From positions 248,001 to 312,000 of the forward strand of contig NZ_OBQI01000001.1 in the NCBI RefSeq assembly GCF_900221005.1: a stretch of 64,000 bases of DNA, written 5' to 3'. The notes under the pieces are model-generated. The model made no database searches. It worked only from the letters and a program-made list of their open reading frames with translations, and had not been told where the DNA came from. Position 1 is the stretch's first letter. Each line of letters begins with the position of its first letter. This stretch comes from Blastococcus aggregatus (GTDB lineage Bacteria; Actinomycetota; Actinomycetes; Mycobacteriales; Geodermatophilaceae). Shown here piece by piece: positions 42,413-50,254 of the stretch. Both the position numbers and the translations under genes were made by a program.

Positions 42413-43762
42413 ATGGCGGGACGCGCGTCGAACGGTGAGTCGACGATCTATCAGGACGCCGAGGGGCGCTGGCACGGCTACGTCTCCGTCGGCTTCACCC
42501 TCACCGGTAAGCCCGACCGCCGGCACGTCACCGGCAAGACCCGGGCCGTGGTCGTGGCCAAGGTCCGCGACCTGGAACGCAAGCGTGATGCGGGCACCAT
42601 CAACGCCGTCTCTACCCCGACCGTCGCCGACTGGCTGGAGCACTGGCTCACCACCATCGCCCCGCGCCGGGTGCGGCAGCGGACCCTGGAGAGCTACGAG
42701 TCCGCCGTCCGCAAGCACCTGATCCCCGGACTCGGACGGCACCGCCTCGACAGGCTGCGGCCGGAGCACCTCGACCAGCTCTACACCGCGCTCCTCGACG
42801 CCGGCTACTCCCCCGCGACCGTGCTGCGCCATCACCGCATCCTGTCCCGAGCGCTCACCGTCGCCATGCAACGGGGCCACGTCGCCCGCAACGTGGCCGG
42901 GCTCGTCGATCCACCGGCTCAGAAGCAGAGCGACATCGCCACCGCCCTCGACCTTGGCGAGGCCCGCGCCGTGCTGTACGCCGCGGCCGGCGTCCGCAAC
43001 TCCGCCCGCTGGACCGTCGCTCTCGCCCTCGGCCTTCGGCAGTCCGAGGCACTGGCCCTGCAGTGGAAGGACATCGACCTGCTCACGGGCACGCTGACGG
43101 TCCGGCGGAGCATCCACCGAGTCCGCGGCGGCGGACTGATCTACGAGGAGCCCAAGACCCGCCGCAGCCAGCGCACGCTCGCCCTGCCGATGCCTCTCGT
43201 CGACGAGCTGCACCGGCACAAGGCCGCACAGCTCGGCGAGCAGATGCTGGCCGGCTCCGAGTGGCACGACGAGGACCTGGTCTTCGCCCAGCCGAACGGC
43301 CGGCCGATCGACAAGAAGGCCGACTACGACGACTGGACCCGGCTGCTCCAGACCGCTGGCGTCCGCCACGTCCGTCTGCACGACGGTCGGCATACCGCCG
43401 CCACCCTGCTGCTCGGCGAGAACGTCCACCCGCGGGTCGTCATGGAGCTGCTCGGCCACAGCCAGATGCGCACGACGATGGACATCTACAGCCACGTCAT
43501 GCCGGCCCTGGCACGCGAGGCTGCCGACCGCATGGGCGCCCTGCTGCTGCCAGGTAAGGGCAGGCGAACTGCAACCACAACTGCAACCAGAGACGACTCA
43601 GGCCGCTCCCCGGAGGGGGAACGGCCTGGTCATTCGGGTGGAGCTGAGGGGACTCGAACCCCTGACCCCCACACTGCCAGTGTGGTGCGCTACCAGCTGC
43701 GCCACAGCCCCGTACCGACCCGGAGTGGTGCGCCCGAGCCGGGGGTAACTGTACAGGGCTGA
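42413..43762 (+). CDS. int: Site-specific tyrosine integrase
   Basis: 449 aa. An N-terminal arm-binding domain (about 1-60) and SAM-like core-binding domain (about 65-150) precede the catalytic domain with R209 (ALGLRQSEAL), K248 (KTRRS), H323-x-x-R326 (HDGRHTAA), H349 (LLGHSQMRTT) and nucleophile Y359 (DIYSHVM). All catalytic residues are intact. The frame continues through the right arm repeat, the att core and the tRNA gene, so its last about 40 residues are antisense-tRNA sequence. In the excised circle the protein would instead end three codons past the core. Confidence 0.93.
   Translation: MAGRASNGESTIYQDAEGRWHGYVSVGFTLTGKPDRRHVTGKTRAVVVAKVRDLERKRDAGTINAVSTPTVADWLEHWLTTIAPRRVRQRTLESYESAVRKHLIPGLGRHRLDRLRPEHLDQLYTALLDAGYSPATVLRHHRILSRALTVAMQRGHVARNVAGLVDPPAQKQSDIATALDLGEARAVLYAAAGVRNSARWTVALALGLRQSEALALQWKDIDLLTGTLTVRRSIHRVRGGGLIYEEPKTRRSQRTLALPMPLVDELHRHKAAQLGEQMLAGSEWHDEDLVFAQPNGRPIDKKADYDDWTRLLQTAGVRHVRLHDGRHTAATLLLGENVHPRVVMELLGHSQMRTTMDIYSHVMPALAREAADRMGALLLPGKGRRTATTTATRDDSGRSPEGERPGHSGGAEGTRTPDPHTASVVRYQLRHSPVPTRSGAPEPGVTVQG
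43567..43590 (+). repeat. Tandem 12-bp repeat, right arm-type site
   Basis: AACTGCAACCAC followed by AACTGCAACCAG, matching the left-end tandem at 29658-29681 in 23 of 24 bases. It overlaps the 3' part of the integrase gene, 45 bases from the core repeat. Confidence 0.65.
43599..43628 (-). terminator. Terminator hairpin beside tRNA-Ala (right copy)
   Basis: CAGGCCG and CGGCCTG flank a G/C-rich loop 10 bases beyond the tRNA 3' end on its strand. The related left copy is at 29472-29501; the element apparently carries its own version. Confidence 0.6.
43635..43680 (-). repeat. Right attachment site within tRNA-Ala (46-bp direct repeat)
   Basis: Identical to 29509-29554. It covers tRNA positions 32-73 plus four flanking bases, so the insertion leaves an intact tRNA at this end. 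Confidence 0.92.
43639..43711 (-). tRNA. tRNA-Ala (anticodon GGC)
   Basis: 73 bases on the minus strand fold as a full cloverleaf: acceptor GGGGCTG/CAGCTCC, D stem GCGC/GCGC, anticodon stem CCACA/TGTGG with loop CTGGCAG (anticodon GGC, read as Ala), T arm with TTCGAGT, discriminator A. The CCA end is not encoded. It is the integration target of the island, and its 3' half is supplied by the att repeat. Confidence 0.95.
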
Positions 43763-43825
43763 CGGCGTGTGCCCGCGCAGGGGTGGCGGCGCGGCACCGA
43801 CCAGCGGGCGAGTCGCACCGCCGGA

Positions 43826-44239
43826 TCAGGCGCCCTTCATCTGCGCGATGCGGATGTGGTTGCCGAACGGGTCGCGCAGGCCGAAGTCGATGCCATAGGG
43901 CTGGTCGACCGGGTCCTCGGTGATCTCCACGCCCGCAGCCTTCAGCTCGGCGTGGGTCCGGGAGGCGTCGTCGCAGGCGAAGAAGAGGTGGCCGCCGGCG
44001 ACGCCCTTGCTGATCGCGGCCCGCACCTCGGCGGCGGTCTCCTCGCTCATCGAGGGCGGACCGGGCTTCTCCAGCAGGACCGCGCGATCGGGCGCACCCG
44101 GCAGGGCGACCGTCAGCCAGCGCATCGGGCCGAAGTCCATGTCGTTGGTGACCTCGAACCCGAGCTTGCCGACGTAGAAGTCGAGCGCCTGGTCCTGGTC
44201 GGGGACGTAGATCTGCGTGATGGTGATCGAGGTGAGCAT
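43826..44239 (-). CDS. VOC family protein (glyoxalase/dioxygenase fold)
   Basis: 137 aa from the ATG at 44239. The paired beta-alpha-beta-beta-beta halves are visible: ITQIYVPDQDQALDFYVGKL at the start and EDPVDQPYGIDFGLRDPFGN at the end, where metal-binding residues lie. VOC proteins include glyoxalases, dioxygenases and antibiotic-binding proteins; this one's reaction is unknown. A short gap separates it from an upstream AraC-type regulator on the same strand, a common pairing. Confidence 0.87.
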   Translation of the reverse strand: MLTSITITQIYVPDQDQALDFYVGKLGFEVTNDMDFGPMRWLTVALPGAPDRAVLLEKPGPPSMSEETAAEVRAAISKGVAGGHLFFACDDASRTHAELKAAGVEITEDPVDQPYGIDFGLRDPFGNHIRIAQMKGA

Positions 44240-44259
44240 GCCGCGAACGCTAGGAGAGC

Positions 44260-44673
44260 TCACCCGCCCGCGGCTTCTCCGAAACTGCTCGGTCGCAGCC
44301 AGGCCATCCCGAAGCACGAGGGAGCCGGCGGCAGCGGCCCGCGGCGGCGGTACACCGAGGGCGATTCCCCCACGACGTCGCGGAACACCCGGCTGAACGT
44401 GCCCAGGCTGGAGAAGCCCACGCTCATGCAGATGTCGGTGACGGTGCGCTCGGTGGAGCGGAGCAGGAACATCGCCCGCTCCACCCGCCGCCGCTGCAGG
44501 TAGCGGTTGGGCGTCTCGCCGAACGTCGCGCGGAAGGTCCGGATGAAGTGGGCCTCGGAGACGTACGCGATCCGGGCGAGGGTCGGGACGTCGAGCGGCT
44601 CGGCGTAGCGGCGGTCCATGGCATCCCGCGCCCGCAGCAGCCTGCGGTTGGACTCCTCGCTCGCGCGCGCCAC
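44260..44673 (-). CDS. AraC-family transcriptional regulator (DNA-binding domain only)
   Basis: 137 aa. Both helix-turn-helix units of AraC are present: PTLARIAYVSEAHFIRTFRA and VTDICMSVGFSSLGTFSRVF followed by DVVGESPSVYR. There is no N-terminal sensing domain, so it probably acts as a small constitutive or cooperating regulator. The VOC gene follows 20 bases downstream and is its likely target and operon partner. Confidence 0.88.
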   Translation of the reverse strand: MARASEESNRRLLRARDAMDRRYAEPLDVPTLARIAYVSEAHFIRTFRATFGETPNRYLQRRRVERAMFLLRSTERTVTDICMSVGFSSLGTFSRVFRDVVGESPSVYRRRGPLPPAPSCFGMAWLRPSSFGEAAGG

Positions 44674-44706
44674 CCGGGCATCACACCACGGGCCGACGAC
44701 GGGACC

Positions 44707-45498
44707 TCAGATGTCGACGCCGCGCCCGCGCAGCCACACCAGCGGGTCGATCCGCTTGCCGTCGATCCCGCCCTTGTGCACCTCGAAGTGCAGGTGGGGG
44801 CCGGTGGACTGACCACGGTTGCCCAGCAGCGCGATGGTCTCGCCGGCGTCCACGTAGTCGCCCGGGGCGACCAGGATCTTGTCCATGTGGCCGTAGACGG
44901 TGACGTCGCCGTTCTCGTGCAGGATGTAGACGGCCAGCCCGAAGCCCGACGCTGATCCGGCGCGCAGGACGACGCCGTCCGCGGCCGCGTACTCCGGCGT
45001 CCGCATGGGGGCGGCCAGGTCGATGCCGTAGTGGAAGGTGCCCCAGCGGCTGGCGAACGTGCTGGTGAGCCGGGCGCCCTTGATCGGCATGACGGTCTTG
45101 GGGCGGGCAGCTTCGGCCGCAGCGGCCTCCGCCTCCGCAGCGGCGGCCTGGGCCTCCGCGGCGGCCTCGGCGCGGGCGGCACGGGAGGCGGCGACCTCCT
45201 GCAGCCGGGCCTGCGCCTCGGCGACGCTCACCGACGCCTGGGGCAGCACCTCGAGCTGCTCCTCGGCACCCACCAGCTGCTGCTGGGCAGCCAGGACCGA
45301 CGTGCTCTCCGCGGAGGCCCCCGCGGTGCCGCTGGAGCCCAGCGCGGCCGCGGCGACCCCGCCGGCCAGCAGGGCGCCGAGCAGGATGCCGGGACGACGG
45401 GACGTCTGCGGCGCGCGGCGGGAACGGTGGGCCGCGGCGTGCCGTCCGGGGGTCGGGTGCACCGCGACCAGGAGCTCGGTCGGGGTGTCGGAACCCAT
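44707..45498 (-). CDS. M23-family metallopeptidase (peptidoglycan hydrolase)
   Basis: 263 aa from the ATG at 45498; further in-frame ATGs up to 45522 are possible and no ribosome site decides. A hydrophobic segment (GILLGALLAGGVAAAALG) acts as signal or anchor. An Ala/Glu/Gln-rich coiled coil (about 65-140) leads to the LytM domain with HYGIDLAAPM, VYGHMDKI and GPHLHFEVHKGG, giving zinc ligands His, Asp and His. It should cut peptidoglycan cross-links outside the cell. A long 5' region contains an MtrA-like site. Confidence 0.9.
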   Translation of the reverse strand: MGSDTPTELLVAVHPTPGRHAAAHRSRRAPQTSRRPGILLGALLAGGVAAAALGSSGTAGASAESTSVLAAQQQLVGAEEQLEVLPQASVSVAEAQARLQEVAASRAARAEAAAEAQAAAAEAEAAAAEAARPKTVMPIKGARLTSTFASRWGTFHYGIDLAAPMRTPEYAAADGVVLRAGSASGFGLAVYILHENGDVTVYGHMDKILVAPGDYVDAGETIALLGNRGQSTGPHLHFEVHKGGIDGKRIDPLVWLRGRGVDI

Positions 45499-45932
45499 CC
45501 GTGCGTGCATGCACCAGCCCATCCGCGCGACAAGTGGCCGGGGGAAGTGGCCGAGCTCATCGAAACACTCCGTGACGTGTTCGTGACCAGCCGCCCGGCG
45601 CGCTCTTCGCGACACGCCGCGTGACCCGCCCCACAGATCACACCCGTCGCAGGCGTAACTGACACGGTTGTCGTTCAGCGGGATGAGCGGAGTCACACCC
45701 GAGCGGGCGACCGGGCGGTTTGGCGGGGGTCCGGACTGGCAATGTTCCTTCTTCATGGCGTGCACCAACCGCGCCGTCCGTCCGCCTGGCTCCGGTTGCG
45801 ACCTGGATACATCGGCGTCGGAACCATTGCGCGGTTGGGTGCCGCACCCGTGTACTGCTGATCAGTACCGGTCCGAAACCGGACCGGCCTCAGGAGGCAC
45901 CAGCACGGACCAGGACGTTGGGAGGGGTGCGG
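45499..45932. other. Long divergent intergenic region
   Basis: 434 bases between the M23 gene and the polyol dehydrogenase gene. It holds the MtrA-like direct repeat and presumably promoters for both directions. The M23 frame stays open up to 45768, but that stretch is Cys/His/Arg-rich and unlike a protein N terminus. I find no c-di-AMP riboswitch consensus. Confidence 0.5.
45571..45587 (-). promoter_or_regulatory. MtrA-box-like direct repeat
   Basis: On the minus strand GTCACG-AACAC-GTCACG forms two hexamers with an 11-bp period, as in the MtrA consensus. It lies about 75 bases upstream of the chosen M23 start. MtrA controls peptidoglycan hydrolases in actinobacteria, so the site fits its gene. 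Confidence 0.5.
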
Positions 45933-47471
45933 TTGACGCAGGTCGAGATCTTCCCGTTCTCCCCCGCCGCCCCCGAGGCGCCGTCGCCGGAGATCCGGCC
46001 CCTCACCGAGCAGTCGCTCGGTTCCTACGACGAGTCGCTGGTCGTGCCGACCTACGACCGGTCCGCTCTCACGCCCGCCGTCGTCCACTTCAGCGTCGGC
46101 GGCTTCCACCGCGCCCACCAGCTGCTCTACTTCGACGAGGTCGCCCAGCGCCGCATCAGCACCGGCTGGGGCGTGGTCGGCGTCGGCCTGCGCAGCCGCA
46201 CGATGAAGGAAGCGCTGGCGCCCCAGGACCACCTCTACACCGTCGTCGAGCGCAGCCCCGACGGTGAGCGCGCCCGCGTCGTCGGCGTGATGGTCGACTA
46301 CCACTTCGCACCCGAGGACCCGACCCGCGTCCTGGACCTGCTCACCGACGAGCGCACCCGCATGGTCTCGCTGACGATCACCGGCAGCGGGTACCGGCTG
46401 AGCCCCTCCAGCGGCGCCTTCGACGCCGACGACGTCGACATTCGGGCCGACCTGCGCAGCCCCGACCGGCCTCGAACGGTCTTCGGCTACCTCGTCGAGG
46501 CCCTCGACCGCCGCCGCCGTGCCGGCCTGCCGCCGTTCACGGTCGTCTCCTGCGACAACATGCACCGCAACGGGGACGCCGCCCGCGCGGCCGTCGTCGG
46601 CTTCGCGCGCCTGCGCGACGAGGTGCTGGCCCGCTGGATCACCGACCGGGTCGCCTTCCCCAGCAGCATGGTCGACCGGATCACCCCCCACACGTCCCCG
46701 GGCGAGCGCGAGGCGGTCGCCCGCCGGTACGGCGTCGACGACCGCTGGCCGGTCATCACCGAGCCGTTCTCGCAGTGGATCATCGAGGACGAGTTCAGCA
46801 ACGGCCGCCCGCCTCTGGACCAGGTCGGCGTCCGCTTCGTCCCCGACGTCGCCGCCTACGAGCTCATGAAGACCCGGCTGCTCAACGCCAGCCACTGCGC
46901 GCTGGGCTACCTCGGCTCGATCGCCGGCCTGGGCACCCTCGACGAGGTCATGGCCGAGCCCGTGTTCGCCCACTACGTCGAGCGGCTCATGGACGACGAG
47001 GTCACGCCGCTGCTCCCGCCGCCCGACGGCATCGACCTCGGCGACTACAAGCGCTCGCTGCTCCAGCGGTTCGCCAACCCGGCCATCTCCGACGGACTGC
47101 CCCGGCTGTGCCGGCGCGGCTCGGCCAAGATGCCGCACCACCTGCTGCCCTCGCTGCAGGAGGCGCTCGACGCCGGCCGGCCCCACCGGCTGCTGACCCT
47201 CGCTGTCGCCGGCTGGTTCCGGTACCTGCGCGGCGGCACCTCCGAGACCGGCGCCCCGCTGGTCGTCGACGATCCGCACGCCGACCGGCTGCAGGCGCTG
47301 GCCCGCGCCGGTGGCACCGATCCGCGGCCGCTGCTGGGGTTCCGCTCGCTCTTCGGCGACCTGGGGGACGACGCACGCTTCGTCGCCGGGCTGCAGCGGG
47401 CCCTGGAACGCCTGGACCGCGACGGCGTCCGCGCCTCGCTCGCCGCCGGCACCGCCGTCCCGCTCCGCTGA
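45933..47471 (+). CDS. Mannitol dehydrogenase family (long-chain polyol dehydrogenase)
   Basis: 512 aa from the TTG at 45933, seven bases after GGAGG; a GTG at 45927 is the alternative. The N-terminal Rossmann part begins VVHFSVGGFHRAHQLLYFDE, and the C-terminal domain carries the catalytic K-x-x-x-x-N-x-x-H motif in LMKTRLLNASHCALGYLG. Such enzymes interconvert fructose with mannitol, or hexuronates with their polyols, using NAD(P). It heads a probable operon with a HAD phosphatase, a CDP-glycerol-type polymerase and a cytidylyltransferase-like enzyme. A role in making the polyol for a surface polymer is inference. Confidence 0.88.
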   Translation: MTQVEIFPFSPAAPEAPSPEIRPLTEQSLGSYDESLVVPTYDRSALTPAVVHFSVGGFHRAHQLLYFDEVAQRRISTGWGVVGVGLRSRTMKEALAPQDHLYTVVERSPDGERARVVGVMVDYHFAPEDPTRVLDLLTDERTRMVSLTITGSGYRLSPSSGAFDADDVDIRADLRSPDRPRTVFGYLVEALDRRRRAGLPPFTVVSCDNMHRNGDAARAAVVGFARLRDEVLARWITDRVAFPSSMVDRITPHTSPGEREAVARRYGVDDRWPVITEPFSQWIIEDEFSNGRPPLDQVGVRFVPDVAAYELMKTRLLNASHCALGYLGSIAGLGTLDEVMAEPVFAHYVERLMDDEVTPLLPPPDGIDLGDYKRSLLQRFANPAISDGLPRLCRRGSAKMPHHLLPSLQEALDAGRPHRLLTLAVAGWFRYLRGGTSETGAPLVVDDPHADRLQALARAGGTDPRPLLGFRSLFGDLGDDARFVAGLQRALERLDRDGVRASLAAGTAVPLR

Positions 47472-47521
47472 ACCGCCCCCGCCACCCGAGCCCCACCCCC
47501 CGACCGACAGGAGAGCCCCCG

Positions 47522-48286
47522 GTGCCGACCGTTCCGCCGACGCTCCTCGCGCAGGTCACCCACCTGCTCTGCGACGCCGACGGCAACCTCTTCCCCTCCG
47601 AGGAGCCGGCGTTCGACGCCTCCGCCGAGGTCACCAACGCCTTCCTCGCCTCGGTCGGGATCGACCGGCGCTACACCGCGACCGAGCTCCGCATCGCGGC
47701 CACCGGGATGAACTTCCGGACGACGGCGCGCACCCTCGCCGAGCAGGCCGGCGTGCACGACGCCGACGTCGAGCCGTGGGTCGCCGAGGAGCGGCGCGCG
47801 GTGACCGAGCACCTCGCCCGCACCCTGCAGCCGCACCCGCCGACGCTCGCCGCGCTGGGCACCCTCGCCGAGCACCTCGAGCTGGCCGTCGTCAGCTCCA
47901 GCGCGCTGGCCCGCCTGGCCGCCTGCTTCACCGCGACCGGGCTGGACGAGCTCCTGCCGCCCGAGCGGCGGTACAGCGCCGAGGACTCCCTCCCCGTGCC
48001 GACCAGCAAGCCCGATCCGGCGGTCTACGCGCACGCCTGCGTGCAGCTGTCCATCGCGCCGGAGCAGGGCCTCGCCGTCGAGGACGCCGTCGCCGGGGTC
48101 CGCTCCGCGGTCGCTGCCGGCTGCCCCGTCGTCGGCAACCTGCTGTTCGTCCTGCCCGAGGAGCGCGACGAGCGTGCCGCCGCGCTGCTGGCCGCCGGCG
48201 CGCTGGCCGTCGTCTCCTCCTGGTCGGAGCTGGCCGACCTGGTCCTGCCGGTGCTCGCGGGGCGGCCCGTGGAGGTGGCCCGGTGA
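47522..48286 (+). CDS. HAD-family hydrolase (phosphatase/phosphomutase-like)
   Basis: 254 aa, GTG start with AGGAGAG upstream. Motif I is LLCDADGNLFPSE (D-x-D nucleophile), motif II is LAVVSSSALARL, motif III is the Lys of SKPDP and motif IV is AVEDAVAGV, with a helical cap between I and II. The layout is that of beta-phosphoglucomutase or sugar/polyol phosphatase types. It lies 50 bases after the polyol dehydrogenase and overlaps the next gene (GTGA), so it probably acts on a polyol phosphate in the same pathway. Confidence 0.86.
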   Translation: MPTVPPTLLAQVTHLLCDADGNLFPSEEPAFDASAEVTNAFLASVGIDRRYTATELRIAATGMNFRTTARTLAEQAGVHDADVEPWVAEERRAVTEHLARTLQPHPPTLAALGTLAEHLELAVVSSSALARLAACFTATGLDELLPPERRYSAEDSLPVPTSKPDPAVYAHACVQLSIAPEQGLAVEDAVAGVRSAVAAGCPVVGNLLFVLPEERDERAAALLAAGALAVVSSWSELADLVLPVLAGRPVEVAR

Positions 48287-49410
48287 ACATCGTCTACGTG
48301 GCCTTCCGCGGCCACTTCTCCGACAGCCCGCGCGCGCTCTACGAGGAGCTGACCGCCCGCGGGGTCGACGCGACCCACACCTGGCTCTCCGCGCCGCACA
48401 CCCAGGCCACATTCCCCGCCGACGTCGCGACGGTGACCTTCGGCAGCCCCGAGTCGATCGCCGCGCTCGAGGGCGCCGATCTGGTGATCTCGAACGACCA
48501 CATCCCGCTGGACTGGGAGAAGCGGCCGGGCACCACGTACCTGCAGACCTGGCACGGCACCATGCTCAAGCGCATCCACAACGACGTGCTGTGGGCGCCC
48601 GAGGGCCGGCTGGCCTACCTCGACCAGGACATCGCCCGGTGGGATCTCCTGCTCTCCCCCAACGCGGTGACCACCGAGCGGCTGCGCAAGGCGTTCGGCT
48701 TCACCGGCCCGATCCACGAGACCGGGCTCCCCCGCAACGACCTGCTCAGCAGCCCCGACCGGGACGCGGTGCGGACCCGGGTGCGTGCCGAGCTGGGCAT
48801 CGACGAGGGCCAGAAGGCCGTGCTCTACACGCCGACGTGGCGCGACGACCTGGTGTTCGAGGGCAACGAGGGCCGGGACTTCGAGTTCCCCATCGACCTG
48901 GACGCCTTCACCGAGCGCCTCGGCGGGGACCACGTCCTGCTGCTGCGGCTGCACAACATGGTGATGAGCCGGCTGGAGGTGGTCGAGGGCTCGGTGGTCC
49001 GCGACGTCTGCAGCCACCCGGACATCCGCGACCTGTACCTCGCCGCCGATCTGATGGTCACCGACTACTCGTCGACCATGTTCGACTTCGCCATCACCGG
49101 CCGGCCGATGGTGTTCTTCACCTACGACCTGGACCGCTACCGGGATCAGCTGAGAGGCTTCTACTTCGACCTCGAGGACGTGGCCCCCGGGCCGCTCGTC
49201 CGCACCAGCCAGGAGCTCGTCGACGCGATCGCCGACATCGATCGGATCAGCGAGCAGTACGCCGCGCGCTACACGCGGTTCCAGGACATGTTCTGCCACC
49301 TCGAGGACGGCGCCGCGACCCGGCGGGTCCTCGATCTCATCCTCCCGTCCGCAACCGCGTCCGGGCAGACCAGTACGACCGAGGGAGATGATGCTCGTGC
49401 GCAACGGTGA
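48283..49410 (+). CDS. CDP-glycerol glycerophosphotransferase family (teichoic-acid-type polymerase)
   Basis: 375 aa, GTG start overlapping the HAD stop. The GT-B-like family core is clear: YLQTWHGTMLKRIHND, TGLPRNDLLSS, VLYTPTWRDD and LMVTDYSSTMFDFAITGRP with the paired His/Asp residues used to bind CDP-polyol and acceptor. No N-terminal membrane helix. TagF/TagB-type enzymes move polyol-phosphate units from CDP-polyols onto a wall polymer at the inner membrane face. The next gene overlaps it by 23 bases. Confidence 0.9.
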   Translation: MNIVYVAFRGHFSDSPRALYEELTARGVDATHTWLSAPHTQATFPADVATVTFGSPESIAALEGADLVISNDHIPLDWEKRPGTTYLQTWHGTMLKRIHNDVLWAPEGRLAYLDQDIARWDLLLSPNAVTTERLRKAFGFTGPIHETGLPRNDLLSSPDRDAVRTRVRAELGIDEGQKAVLYTPTWRDDLVFEGNEGRDFEFPIDLDAFTERLGGDHVLLLRLHNMVMSRLEVVEGSVVRDVCSHPDIRDLYLAADLMVTDYSSTMFDFAITGRPMVFFTYDLDRYRDQLRGFYFDLEDVAPGPLVRTSQELVDAIADIDRISEQYAARYTRFQDMFCHLEDGAATRRVLDLILPSATASGQTSTTEGDDARAQR

Positions 49411-50209
49411 CCGCGTACTGAACCCCGTACGACGGGGAATGGCACCCCTCTCGACGCGTTCCACCGGCCGGCGGACGCCGGCCCAGTCGGTCCAGGTGGT
49501 CATCCTGGCTGCCGGCATGGGCACCCGCCTGGGCCGGACGGATCCCAAGCCGCTCACCCAGCTCCGCGACGGCCGCAGCATCATGCAGCGCCAGCTCGAC
49601 GGCCTGCGCGACGTCCTCGGAGCGGACGTGAGCATCACCGCGGTCGTCGGCTACCGCAGCAAGAAGATCATGAAGGCCGCGCCGGACCTGCTGTTCGCCT
49701 ACAACCCCGACTTCGCGGAGACCAACACGTCGAAGAGCCTGCTGCGCGGGCTGCGCTCGACCCGTGAGGGCGGCGTCCTGTGGCTCAACGGCGACGTGGT
49801 GTTCGACCCGGCGGTGCTCGAGCTGGCGCTGCCCACCATCGCCGCCGACCAGAGCTTCGTCTGCGTGGACACCAACACCGTCGCCGACGAAGAGGTGAAG
49901 TACACCCTCGACCCCGACGGCTTCGTGGACGAGCTGTCCAAGACCGTCGTCGGTGGCCTCGGCGAGGCGGTCGGGATCAACTTCATCTCCTCCGCCGACA
50001 AGGCCACGCTGATCGACCACCTGGCCGCCTGCGGCGCCCAGGACTACTTCGAGCGCGGCATCGAGACCGCCATCGAGGCCGAGGGCATGCGCGTCCGCCC
50101 GGTGGACATCTCGCAGTACAGCGCGGTCGAGGTCGACTTCGAGACCGACCTGGCGCGCGCCAACTCGCTGTTCTCGGCCCCGCTGAACACCGTCGCCGAC
50201 GTCGGCTGA
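49388..50209 (+). CDS. Sugar/polyol-phosphate nucleotidyltransferase, probably CTP-dependent
   Basis: 273 aa (ATG at 49388 or 49391). After a short basic N-terminal extension the nucleotidyltransferase core starts: LAAGMGTRLGRTDPKPL binds the NTP, and VLWLNGDVVFDP and VEVDFETDLARAN supply metal-binding acidic residues. It resembles phosphocholine or polyol-phosphate cytidylyltransferases (LicC-like). With the upstream polymerase it would make the CDP-activated unit. The exact sugar or polyol cannot be read from sequence. Confidence 0.83.
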   Translation: MMLVRNGDRVLNPVRRGMAPLSTRSTGRRTPAQSVQVVILAAGMGTRLGRTDPKPLTQLRDGRSIMQRQLDGLRDVLGADVSITAVVGYRSKKIMKAAPDLLFAYNPDFAETNTSKSLLRGLRSTREGGVLWLNGDVVFDPAVLELALPTIAADQSFVCVDTNTVADEEVKYTLDPDGFVDELSKTVVGGLGEAVGINFISSADKATLIDHLAACGAQDYFERGIETAIEAEGMRVRPVDISQYSAVEVDFETDLARANSLFSAPLNTVADVG

Positions 50210-50213
50210 GCGC

Positions 50214-50245
50214 CGGCCGGCCAGGACACGCGTCCCGGCCGGCCG
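50214..50245. terminator. Terminator between convergent operons
   Basis: CGGCCGGCC and GGCCGGCCG flank a partly paired loop (GGAC/GTCC), between the nucleotidyltransferase stop (50209) and the SCO gene end (50255). Confidence 0.68.
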
Positions 50246-50254
50246 CGCACCGGG

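Larger units (their letters stand above)
29509..43680. mobile_element. 14.2-kb integrative genomic island in tRNA-Ala(GGC)
   Basis: It is bounded by an exact 46-bp repeat of the tRNA 3' half, with a tyrosine integrase and an excisionase-like gene at the right end. Cargo includes DarTG, an AbiTii protein, two large uncharacterised proteins, an IS110 remnant and a frameshifted SRPBCC gene. Its left part is visibly more AT-rich and less codon-biased than the flanks. No replication, relaxase or conjugation genes are seen, so mobility would depend on a helper or on excision and transformation. Confidence 0.88.

Noticed and set aside
43681-43762. Integrase C-terminal tail as a real conserved domain
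   Set aside because: The residues are the antisense reading of tRNA-Ala and its flank, a known artefact of integration next to tRNA genes.
45499-45780. c-di-AMP (ydaO-type) riboswitch before the M23 peptidase
   Set aside because: This element often precedes such genes, so I looked for its conserved segments; none are recognisable on the minus strand.
45753-47279. 508-codon minus-strand frame opposite the polyol dehydrogenase
   Set aside because: Antisense shadow with low-complexity composition; the plus strand carries catalytic motifs.
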